Shown here piece after piece: positions 1 to 6,353 of a DNA stretch of 6,353 nt (positions within the stretch are counted from its first letter, which is position 1; each line of letters begins with the position of its first letter). Source of the stretch: CAYMCV01 sp964389005. Its GTDB lineage: Bacteria; Bacillota; Clostridia; Lachnospirales; Lachnospiraceae. Location: assembly GCA_964389005.1 (NCBI GenBank), contig CAYMCV010000130.1, positions 1 through 6,353 on the forward strand. The letters run 5' to 3'. The notes below the pieces were generated by a model that saw only the letters and a program-made list of their open reading frames with translations, was not told the origin of the DNA and ran no database searches. The position numbers were made by a program, and so were the translations under genes.

Positions 1-21
1 CCTGTACTGACTATACTTCAT
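1..21 (-). CDS. Start of a further operon gene, truncated by the window edge
   Basis: Seven codons are visible (MKYSQYR). The ATG at 21 overlaps the stop of the preceding gene as ATGA and is preceded by a perfect GGAGG with a 7-base spacer, so a real gene very probably starts here. XrtG loci commonly include a small 6-pyruvoyl-tetrahydropterin-synthase-related protein (TIGR03112), and the 'M.Y..Y' beginning would suit that family. Seven residues cannot prove it. Confidence 0.6.
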
Positions 22-1043
22 ATACCATCCTCCGTCAAATCAAAATCCGTAATTGTTATCTGTAGTATTTCATTGGCAATGCCAAATTCCGCTTCCATAC
101 GCTCTAAAAGGAACTTTGCATATCGCTCTGCCTCTTCTCTGCCCGTTCGTAAAAGAAGCAATTCGAATTTCATCGGGCTAAAATGACATCCGATGAACCG
201 TTTATTCATACTTCGCTCAAGTACGGCGGCAAGCTGAATTCCGCATTCTTTTGTATATGAAATCTGCATTCGCAGGCATTTCTGTCTTTGTTCTTCCGTT
301 AAATCCTCTGCTACGCTCGTCCAAAAGCGTTCACTGACAATTCCGTATGCATGCAATGTCGGGTCAAAGTGTTGCAGTTCATCATTTTTTGTCAGAAGTT
401 CATCAATCACATTTCTGTTCTCTTTTACCGTCTGCTCCAACTTCGCCTTTGATTTGTTCGTTTTGACCATTTTCCCAAAGGTTAAGGAAACCATGGCCGA
501 CGCCAGAGCAACAATCAAAACGATATACATTTCAACATGTACTTTGAGCGATTCCAATCCCATTTGTGAAACAATATTTTCATCTGCGGTAACGATTCCG
601 AGATAGCACAAGTCCTCCCCTGTCGATACCTTCTCCTCCGTAATTAAGTACTGTTTCTCATATGTGTTAAGAATATCTATTCGCTTCATGTCAACAATCT
701 CAGAAGCAGACCGCTCATCCCGCAAAAACATGATTCTGTCATTGTGCGCAACATAGCAGAAACTGGTGGATGACGTTGGATATCCCTGTTTGATATTCTC
801 GACCATCTGAGCACAAACCGCTGCCGCGTCCGCGGATTCCTCTTCACTTAAGTCATCCACAGAAAGAGATACAAGCATATGAAGAATTTCTCTCTGTGTC
901 TTCTCATACGCCTCCATCTGTTGATTCAGATTCTGATTAGTCTCCCACCACGTCAGAAGTATCAATGTAATTCCGACTATCAAGATGCCGATTATGAAAA
1001 CCAGTTGTGTAATCAACGGTTTTCCGTCTTTCCTTTTCATCAT
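18..1043 (-). CDS. Two-helix sensor-like membrane protein with degenerate GGDEF-like C-terminal domain
   Basis: This is a 341-residue protein I cannot assign to a named family with certainty. Helix 1 (about 11-32) and helix 2 (about 171-190) bracket an extracytoplasmic segment of about 135 residues. Its core (SFCYVAHNDRIMFLRDERSA, 94-113) looks like a PAS or Cache-type sensor fold. A polar, heptad-like stretch (about 196-224) probably forms a coiled coil into the cytoplasm. The last 90 residues follow the GGDEF pattern: a strand (CLRMQI), a helix (IQLAAVLERSMNKR), a hairpin strand (KFELLLLRT), the helix REEAERYAKFLLERM, and the last strand ILQITITDF. SPMKF (289-293) stands where GGDEF would be, so cyclase activity is not expected; a binding or signalling role is possible. 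The start is ATG 1043 or 1040, with the ATGA overlap and a weak AAAGGTG. Coupling to the glycosyltransferase suggests control of that enzyme (inference). Confidence 0.75.
   Translation of the reverse strand: MMKRKDGKPLITQLVFIIGILIVGITLILLTWWETNQNLNQQMEAYEKTQREILHMLVSLSVDDLSEEESADAAAVCAQMVENIKQGYPTSSTSFCYVAHNDRIMFLRDERSASEIVDMKRIDILNTYEKQYLITEEKVSTGEDLCYLGIVTADENIVSQMGLESLKVHVEMYIVLIVALASAMVSLTFGKMVKTNKSKAKLEQTVKENRNVIDELLTKNDELQHFDPTLHAYGIVSERFWTSVAEDLTEEQRQKCLRMQISYTKECGIQLAAVLERSMNKRFIGCHFSPMKFELLLLRTGREEAERYAKFLLERMEAEFGIANEILQITITDFDLTEDGI
29..33 (-). promoter_or_regulatory. Ribosome binding site for the gene running off the left edge
   Basis: GGAGG on the minus strand lies 7 bases upstream of the ATG at 21, within the last codons of the two-helix membrane protein gene. 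It is the main evidence that another gene follows. Confidence 0.7.
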
Positions 1044-2422
1044 TGTTCACCTTTGTCTTTCTCATAAAGTCCCTCCCGAACCTTTGTAATACGATTTTTT
1101 ACCCCTAAAAAATCCTTACTTATGATACGAACAACAATCTCCCATTCTTCGCGAAACGTTTGTGTTCTCCATTGTCCGCCTCGCTTAATACTGTTCACAA
1201 TTCCGGCCAGACGAAACCAATAAATCATAAAATTGTAGAACGGAAGCAAACATACCAGCAATACATGCTTTCCGTAATACGCCCGAATCTGTTGATTGTC
1301 CCGCAAGTACATCATTACATTCAGATAGTATAAAAATGCAGATACGGTATACTGAACGTATATTACAATCAGCGATTTCACAATAAAAGAAAACGGGTAA
1401 TCGACCAGTGCCAGAAACAGTAACGCAAAATACCAAATCATTCTCGGAAATGCAAATGTATGGTCGTACATCAGCACTCTAGCCAGAAGATTCGAGAAAA
1501 AGTTGCCGACAATGCTTCCCCGAATGCGAAACATATGGGCCACTTCCATCTCCCCGCGTTGCCAACGTTGCCGCTGTACATACAATTTTTTGACACTGTC
1601 TATCGGATCGACCATAAAAACAGCGGTTTCGCAAATCTGAATTTTCTGGTGTAACAATCTGCGAATCTGAAACGTAACATGCGTGTCTTCACAAACCGTT
1701 TCCGTATTGTATAGCTGCGTCTTCAATATCGTAGATTTTCGAAAAGCAGAAAAAGCACCTGACATGGTAAAAATTGCATTGAGCTCCGCCTGAAAATTAC
1801 GCCCTGCCAAAAAAGCTTGCGCATATTCATAAAATTCAAGTCGATTCAGCAGACACTTCCACGAGAATTTTTCTTCTTCAATCAATCTCGGATTGGTCAA
1901 TACCGCCCCTGTCATACAATGCAGGTTCTCGTTGGATTCAAACCGCGTAACTAATCTCGTAAGTGCATGTTCTTCCAACTCACCGTCACTGTCAATATGA
2001 ATGATGTATTTTCCTTCCGCATTAAAAAGCGCCATATTCAACGCCTTGGACTTTCCTTGTTCGGAATTAATCCAGTTCAAAGACAATTCCGGATAGTCCT
2101 CACGAAACTTGATATAGGTTTCAAACGAATGATCGGCACTCTTGTTGTTCACAAGAAGACAGTCGATTTTGTCAATCGGATAATCTGATTTTACTACGGA
2201 TGTCAAGCACTCATACAGTGTGTTTTCGGAATTATACACAGGTATAATCAATGAAATTTGCGGAAAATAGGACAATTCACAATCTTTTTTATTACGCATC
2301 CTTTTACCAAGGAGCAAAAAGAATCCGCATATAGCCGGAATAATCTCCATAATCAGTGGGATAATAATCCACGCAGCGAAGAAAACAATCTCATTTGAGA
2401 GTTTTGTCATCAGAGCTTCCAT
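1040..2422 (-). CDS. XrtG-associated family 2 glycosyltransferase (processive type)
   Basis: This 460-residue membrane glycosyltransferase of family GT2 is of the kind that accompanies XrtG (TIGR03111). Numbered from the chosen start, there is an N-terminal helix pair region (about 12-38), then the GT-A domain: SLIIPVYNSENTL, VNNKSADHS for nucleotide-sugar binding, DSDG (144-147) for metal and nucleotide, CEDTHVTF with the likely catalytic Asp246, and QRQRW (283-287). The Q..RW motif is typical of processive enzymes such as hyaluronan, cellulose and poly-N-acetylglucosamine synthases. Three or four C-terminal helices (about 326-411) could form a translocation channel. The start at 2422 is preferred because GGGAGG lies 8 bases upstream. 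A longer frame from 2509 would overlap xrtG by 119 bases and adds a non-conserved-looking extension; ATG at 2410 is a weaker alternative. The stop overlaps the next ATG as ATGA. The sugar and polymer are unknown. Confidence 0.9.
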   Translation of the reverse strand: MEALMTKLSNEIVFFAAWIIIPLIMEIIPAICGFFLLLGKRMRNKKDCELSYFPQISLIIPVYNSENTLYECLTSVVKSDYPIDKIDCLLVNNKSADHSFETYIKFREDYPELSLNWINSEQGKSKALNMALFNAEGKYIIHIDSDGELEEHALTRLVTRFESNENLHCMTGAVLTNPRLIEEEKFSWKCLLNRLEFYEYAQAFLAGRNFQAELNAIFTMSGAFSAFRKSTILKTQLYNTETVCEDTHVTFQIRRLLHQKIQICETAVFMVDPIDSVKKLYVQRQRWQRGEMEVAHMFRIRGSIVGNFFSNLLARVLMYDHTFAFPRMIWYFALLFLALVDYPFSFIVKSLIVIYVQYTVSAFLYYLNVMMYLRDNQQIRAYYGKHVLLVCLLPFYNFMIYWFRLAGIVNSIKRGGQWRTQTFREEWEIVVRIISKDFLGVKNRITKVREGLYEKDKGEQ

Positions 2423-2999
2423 AACTGAACCCTCCCACTTTTTGATTGATGATTTGTGCATAAGTAAACGCATAATAATACATAATTGCCGACAATAGAT
2501 AAAAAACAAATCTTCCTACGATTGTATGCGCTACATAATAATAATCATTGCCACCAACATACACTGTGGCGCAAATGATAAACAGTCGTAATACATTTGC
2601 GATAAAAATTCCGACACAGCCCATAAAGGATACAATGATTCGTTGCATTACACCGTATACACGATAAAAGCAAATCAAGGAAACAAACGCCATCATCTCA
2701 ATAATCCCGGAACATTCATAATTGATATAGAGAGAAACCGCACTGTTATCATGTCTGATAAAAAGAATACTGTGTTCCGGATAAGCTTCGTACATTCCGC
2801 TGATTTTCCCCAAAACACCGCTTGCGGAAGTAACAAGTTCCGTCAATGCAGTCAACAGAAACGGCTGAATCCAAAGCATCATAAACCCAAATAACCCGAC
2901 ACTTCCCACCAAAAACAGAAAGAAGTCAAGTTTTCCTCTGGCAAATACCGTTAACATATAAATCCATAATATGAATAAAAGAACCGTTAATATATTCAT
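2391..2999 (-). CDS. xrtG: Exosortase family protein XrtG
   Basis: This is a 202-residue polytopic membrane protein, the usual small size of Firmicute XrtG (TIGR03110). Exosortases and archaeosortases are membrane cysteine enzymes that recognise C-terminal sorting signals, cut them and are thought to transfer the protein to another molecule. The three family catalytic positions are all visible: Cys96 in YECSGI, Arg138 in NVLRLF, and His158 in VAHTIVGR. Hydrophobic segments lie at about 3-19, 26-50, 99-115, 119-147 and 160-182, placing the catalytic residues near the outer membrane-facing ends. The ATG at 2999 overlaps the upstream stop as ATGA. Only a weak GAGG 13 bases upstream is seen, so translation is probably coupled to the substrate gene. 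The 3' end overlaps the glycosyltransferase start by 32 bases. The substrate gene lies immediately upstream, which fits a dedicated one-enzyme, one-substrate pair. Identification is strong; the reaction product is unknown. Confidence 0.93.
   Translation of the reverse strand: MNILTVLLFILWIYMLTVFARGKLDFFLFLVGSVGLFGFMMLWIQPFLLTALTELVTSASGVLGKISGMYEAYPEHSILFIRHDNSAVSLYINYECSGIIEMMAFVSLICFYRVYGVMQRIIVSFMGCVGIFIANVLRLFIICATVYVGGNDYYYVAHTIVGRFVFYLLSAIMYYYAFTYAQIINQKVGGFSYGSSDDKTLK
2431..2436 (-). promoter_or_regulatory. Ribosome binding site that decides the glycosyltransferase start
   Basis: GGGAGG on the minus strand lies 8 bases before the ATG at 2422 and inside the end of xrtG. It favours this start over the upstream ATG codons, the farthest at 2509. 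Confidence 0.7.
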
Positions 3000-3667
3000 T
3001 TTATCGATGCAACCTCTCTGCCGGCTTTTTTGCGTAATCGTGTTCCTCTCTTACGATTCCTCCTATGTGCATAGAGAAAAACTGCCAACATAATAACCAA
3101 GCCAAGTAAGATACCTGTCGCGCTTCCCTCCACAAAGATATTACCGTTCCCGACATTCGGCATATTCACTTGAACTTTCGTCCCGGACGCAATGGTTCCC
3201 TCTTCCAATCCCATCAACTTCTCGACATCGGAAATCTTCATTCTGACTTCCATCCTATCGTTGTATCGACCACCGTTTGTCACTTCCACAACGGCATCTC
3301 CCCATTGATATGTCGGATAATACGTAAAAACGCCGAGTCCTTGCGTCACACCGTTTGGAAGACGATTGACAGGCCTTCCCCAATCGATATTTCCGGTTGC
3401 GGACGGGTATCTGATAAAGAATTGCAACTGCCGTCCACCGATTTGAAGATTGTAAGAATCCAACGGAATCTGTGAGTCGTATAATTCATTCATGCCGACA
3501 TACATATATAGATATGTGTCGTCTTTTAACAAAAGTGCTTCATTTTTACACAGTGTATTGTTGCTGTAGTAAGTAACGACGCCCTTTTCAAATCTGTCCC
3601 AATCGTCAAAGTATCCGTCAACTCTGATGACAGCATTCTGTTCCTGTGATATATTCTGAACTTCCAT
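2996..3667 (-). CDS. Putative XrtG substrate with Firmicu-CTERM-like sorting tail
   Basis: This 223-residue protein is the presumed target of the adjacent exosortase. Residues 13-24 (VIRVDGYFDDWD) match the 'I.vDG.f.DW' opening seen in CBM9-like beta-sandwich domains, and residues up to about 168 look like a compact beta-rich extracellular domain. The C-terminus has the tripartite sorting layout: a short polar motif (EGSATG, 180-185), one hydrophobic helix (ILLGLVIMLAVFLYA, 186-200) and a strongly basic tail starting HRRNRKRG. That resembles the Firmicu-CTERM signal (TIGR04145) that accompanies XrtG. The start is secure: ATG follows AAGGAG by 9 bases, and the frame meets a TGA at 3709-3707 with no other ATG between. 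Oddly, there is no signal peptide; the chain begins directly with MEVQNISQEQ. The tail after the helix is about 22 residues, longer than usual for such signals. The stop overlaps the XrtG start as ATGA. Glycan binding is inference. Confidence 0.85.
   Translation of the reverse strand: MEVQNISQEQNAVIRVDGYFDDWDRFEKGVVTYYSNNTLCKNEALLLKDDTYLYMYVGMNELYDSQIPLDSYNLQIGGRQLQFFIRYPSATGNIDWGRPVNRLPNGVTQGLGVFTYYPTYQWGDAVVEVTNGGRYNDRMEVRMKISDVEKLMGLEEGTIASGTKVQVNMPNVGNGNIFVEGSATGILLGLVIMLAVFLYAHRRNRKRGTRLRKKAGREVASIK
3044..3130 (-). other. C-terminal sorting signal (Firmicu-CTERM-like) of the substrate protein
   Basis: This encodes residues 180-208 of the 223-residue protein: the polar motif EGSATG, a 15-residue hydrophobic helix, then HRRNRKRG. 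In characterised exosortase and archaeosortase systems, such tails are cut near the motif that precedes the helix. The exact cleavage site here is not known and is not claimed. Confidence 0.7.
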
Positions 3668-3671
3668 TTTG

Positions 3672-6346
3672 CTACGCTCCTTTCCTGCTTTGATCTTTTC
3701 TCTTCTTCATCATCCGATAAGAAATCCTGCCGTAAATTGTAAATAGCACCCCGCCGACCAAGCTTAACAAGATACCCTCTGCCAAGTAGGGCGGCACAAT
3801 TCGTATGGTCGTTTCTCCCTCATTGACATATAAAAGATGATTCTTCTTAACAAGTATATCGTCACTCCTAAAAATATCATAACACGCAAGTGTGGTATTT
3901 ACGTGATTTGCTTGTGAAGAAATCTTGATTTCATAAGGTGAAACCTCGATTTCCAGCGGATAAATGTCTCTTCTTGGTACATCGTTGCGATTCATTTCAA
4001 ACAAATCATCTAAAATATTCCCAACCTGTGCATCCTTCGTAACCAATTCGTGATATGCCAAATTGTAACCCATAAAAGTGATATTCGGGTATGCCGTCAG
4101 TGTCCCTGCAAACGGAAGTTCTTGCCCCTCCAACGTACCGTNNNNNNNNNNATCAAGACCGTTCAAATAAACCGTGCTCCAACGTCCGTCCGCTTCGCCA
4201 AAGCCTGCCGTATTGTACACTTCCCCTTTGTAATCTAAAAATGGAAAGGCACCCGTAAACGTAATGGCATGTGCCGTAACACCGAGGATTTGATTGCCGA
4301 CTACAGAGTCCTCCTCCGGAATATGATTCATATTGATTACCACATGAACCCCCATTTGATTCAGTTCTTTTAGCAACTTTTCCATATGATTTTTATCACT
4401 GTAGGTGAATCCGGAAAGATAGACTGTTTGGTAATCTGCCAAATCTACCGCCTCATAATCGTCCAAGTTTCCATTCTCCGCTTCTTCAAGCCCGGGGTAC
4501 ACCTTCGCAATATCACGCGCCGAACTTCCGATGGCAATTCCCTGATAGGTCGTAACAACGCCAAACGTATCATATGCTTGGTTCAGTTGGAAAATCATAT
4601 ATTCTTCGCCCTCTTCCACAAGTTCATACCCGGAAAGTTCTGCACCTTTTTGAAGGAATCCGCGCGTCGAAGGGCGCAAATCTATATCTAAAAGGTCTTT
4701 TTTCATCAGTATGACATCGTTTCCGAGTTCCAAACTGCGGTCAAAGAGGTAATTGTAGTAGCCTTCTGTATACGCATCATTTAAGCTGACCAAATTTGCT
4801 GCCGTCTGCGCTCCCTGCCATGCCCAGCCAAAAGAATAATTCTTTTCCGGCTCAACTCCTGACACCATATATGCGGCANNNNNNNNNNATATGCCCCGTA
4901 TCCGCTGAGATCGTAAATAGCCATTCTCTGCTTGGTCCGCGCTTTTGCCTGCAGAATTCCGAAACGTTCCGCTCGCTCATACTGTTCCGAAACAACATTT
5001 TCGATACGATTGTCTTTCGGAACATAAAGGTACCAAAGCGATGATAACGCATCAACAATCAATAACGAACATAGCAAAAGTAAAACCCATTTTTTAAGTC
5101 CCTTCCACAATAAAAATGAAAACAACGCTACCGCAAGACCGACCGGAATAAAACGAATCATCCAGAAAAACTGATGAAACGGTAAGCGCGAATACAATTC
5201 ATACATGGAATCGGTCGTGGAAAAATAAAGGAACAACACGGTGATAAATCCCGGAAGCACTTCTTTTCTCCCAAAGAAGCATCCCGCAAGTGCCACGAGA
5301 AACATTGCAATCCCAAAATAGAACACCGCTTGGTCGCCGCTATAACGCATTAACGGATTCAACGACGCAAATCCATTGGCAAAGAAATCTTTCATTACCT
5401 GCGCGGTTCCCTGCGCGTTCATCTCCATAAATCCGCCCTGCAACGCTGCATACAACCAGACACCGACCAATGCAAAGGAAAGTACCATACCAATCAACAA
5501 TAGAATTTGCGGTACGATTTTTTTGGTAACAATGGCATGAATGCATACATAAACAAATACCGTCAAACCAACCATTGCTGCAATCATTAAGTGGCACAGC
5601 GCCATCATTCCCGTCAGTATCGCCGTCGGAAAGATATACTTCCATTTTTCTTTCTCGGTAAACTCATATATACACAGAAGCAAGTAAGGCAGTAGTATTC
5701 CAACCACGATTCTCGGAATATTTCCCTCATTAAACAGAATGCGCATATTGTCCGGAAGCAAGAACCAAATAATACCAATAACTGCCCCCAAAAATACACG
5801 CCTCATCCGAATTCCCACAAGTAACCAACCGATGCCGCCAATCAAAATGATTGCCGCAATCAGAACCAAATAGCCGTTCATCATATCTCCGCCCGCCAAA
5901 GCAATACAGCCGGCAATCAGATACAGCGGAAGCGGTGACCAATATCGCATCAACTCGATACCGTTGTACCACTTCTCGGAATACAGCAGATAAAAATTAC
6001 CTTCCCTGATTCCGTCATAAACCAATTTGCCACGAAACAAATGATTGAATGTATCCGAGCCTCGCGGATACACGCCGCTTTCTGCAATCATCCACACAAT
6101 GACTGCTGCCGCCGCCATAAGAAACAAGACAGATATGACAAGTTCTGCCCATGGAAACTTTTTCTTCGTTAATTCGGATACTGTTTGAGATACTGTATTG
6201 TTACTACATCCGTCGCCATCATTTACATCCGATGTCATATCTGCTTCGGGTGTCGCTGATTGTTCCAATGTATCGGTATCCTCTACCATTGTATCTTCTT
6301 TTGAAACCTCTGCATGCTCCGGCGTATCGCTGTCTTGGTTCCCCAT
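3672..6346 (-). CDS. XrtG-associated polytopic membrane protein (PTPS_related / GT-C-like), split by an assembly gap
   Basis: This is one gene of about 888 codons that appears as two reading frames because the N run at 4879-4888 shifts the frame. Residues 1-62 are acidic and hydrophilic (D/E/S/T rich). About ten or eleven membrane helices follow between residues 66 and 437. The first outer loop holds GSDTFNHLFRGKL, and residues 126-145 read KWYNGIELMRYWSPLPLYLI. That 'W..G....Y.PLP' pattern is what I know from the PTPS_related membrane family (PF10131) and recalls GT-C enzymes. After the gap comes a large extracytoplasmic region beginning AAYMVSGVEPEKNYSFGWAW, with a stretch (DYQTVYLSGF to GVHVVINM) resembling a glutamine-amidotransferase-like fold, then one C-terminal helix (GILLSLVGGVLFTIYG) and a basic tail. 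Despite the family name, pterin chemistry is not implied. The ATG at 6346 is the first visible start, but the frame is open to the window edge and no ribosome site can be judged. The stop is 4 bases before the next gene. Catalytic role is inference. Confidence 0.82.
3677..3682 (-). promoter_or_regulatory. Ribosome binding site that fixes the substrate gene start
   Basis: AAGGAG on the minus strand lies 9 bases before the ATG at 3667 and inside the last codons of the upstream gene. It supports the short, signal-less N-terminus as the real start, because no other start codon is available in this frame. Confidence 0.7.
4142..4151. other. Run of ten N, frame preserved
   Basis: A second run of exactly ten N lies inside the large membrane protein gene, in the extracytoplasmic C-terminal region. 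The same frame reads well on both sides (VYLNGLD before, GTLEGQELPF after), so the missing length is compatible with 1 modulo 3. About four residues are unknown if ten is the true length. Confidence 0.9.
4879..4888. other. Run of ten N that breaks a reading frame
   Basis: Ten consecutive N lie inside the large membrane protein gene. The frame before the gap ends ...DLSGYGAY. The continuation after it (AAYMVSGVEP...) is in another frame, so ten is a placeholder and the true length must be 2 modulo 3 (2, 5, 8 and so on), or the flanks overlap. The sequence GCATAT occurs on both sides of the gap on the minus strand, which may have confused the assembly. In the original frame, the residues between the gap and the stop at 4781 are out-of-frame translation, not a real C-terminus. 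Confidence 0.9.
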
Positions 6347-6353
6347 CTCATCA

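Noticed and set aside
18..1043. Histidine kinase or active diguanylate cyclase
   Set aside because: No H-box, no ATP-binding N or G boxes, and no intact GGDEF or GGEEF motif are present, so only a degenerate GGDEF-like fold is suggested.
2423..2509. Longer N-terminus of the glycosyltransferase starting at 2509
   Set aside because: It lies wholly inside xrtG, has no good ribosome site, and reads as non-family sequence. The ATG at 2422 has GGGAGG at an ideal distance.
879..4691. Several plus-strand reading frames of 60-100 codons
   Set aside because: All lie antisense inside well-supported minus-strand genes, lack ribosome sites and show no recognisable motifs.
4781..4878. C-terminal continuation of the right-hand frame after the N run
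   Set aside because: It is out of frame with the convincing protein encoded by the same bases, and is an artefact of the placeholder length.
5340..5972. Other minus-strand frames inside the large membrane protein gene
   Set aside because: They are alternate-frame shadows of a gene with clear membrane-helix pattern and family motifs, and are Cys/Trp-rich without structure.
1..6353. CRISPR arrays, tRNA or rRNA genes, insertion sequences, riboswitches, promoters and terminators
   Set aside because: No regularly spaced repeats, inverted-repeat ends, hairpin followed by a T-run in an intergenic position, or RNA gene signatures were seen. There is effectively no intergenic space.

Overview
The window looks like a piece of chromosome from a Gram-positive, low-to-moderate GC bacterium of the Firmicutes. 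It is most likely a clostridial, Lachnospiraceae-like organism, but the genus cannot be fixed from sequence alone. The clue is the gene set. A small exosortase-family protein with the XrtG layout lies beside a processive-type family 2 glycosyltransferase, a large PTPS_related-type membrane protein, and a short protein with a C-terminal 'Firmicu-CTERM'-like sorting tail. This combination is known as the Firmicute XrtG locus, defined bioinformatically (TIGR03110, TIGR03111 and relatives). As far as I know its biochemical function has not been shown.

All genes lie on the minus strand, so transcription runs from the right edge to the left edge with almost no intergenic DNA. In transcription order they are: (1) a polytopic membrane protein of about 890 residues (6346 to 3672), interrupted by two runs of ten N, one of which breaks its reading frame; (2) a 223-residue presumed sorting substrate (3667 to 2996); (3) the exosortase XrtG (2999 to 2391); (4) the glycosyltransferase (2422 to 1040); (5) a two-helix membrane protein with a coiled coil and a C-terminal domain that resembles a degenerate GGDEF fold (1043 to 18); and (6) the first seven codons of another gene (from 21 leftwards). 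Neighbours overlap by ATGA junctions (three times) or by 32 bases, or sit 4 bases apart. This is one translationally coupled operon that probably continues beyond both edges. No promoter, terminator, RNA gene, repeat array or mobile element was seen.

Working model (inference): the glycosyltransferase makes and exports, or extends, a glycan. The large membrane protein handles a lipid-linked sugar or a related membrane step. XrtG cuts the C-terminal tail of the CTERM protein and may join that protein to the glycan or a lipid. The degenerate GGDEF-like membrane protein, coupled to the glycosyltransferase, may control it. Two points deserve attention. The presumed XrtG substrate has no N-terminal signal peptide, although exosortase substrates need one. 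The regulator-like protein carries SPMKF where a cyclase would have GGDEF.
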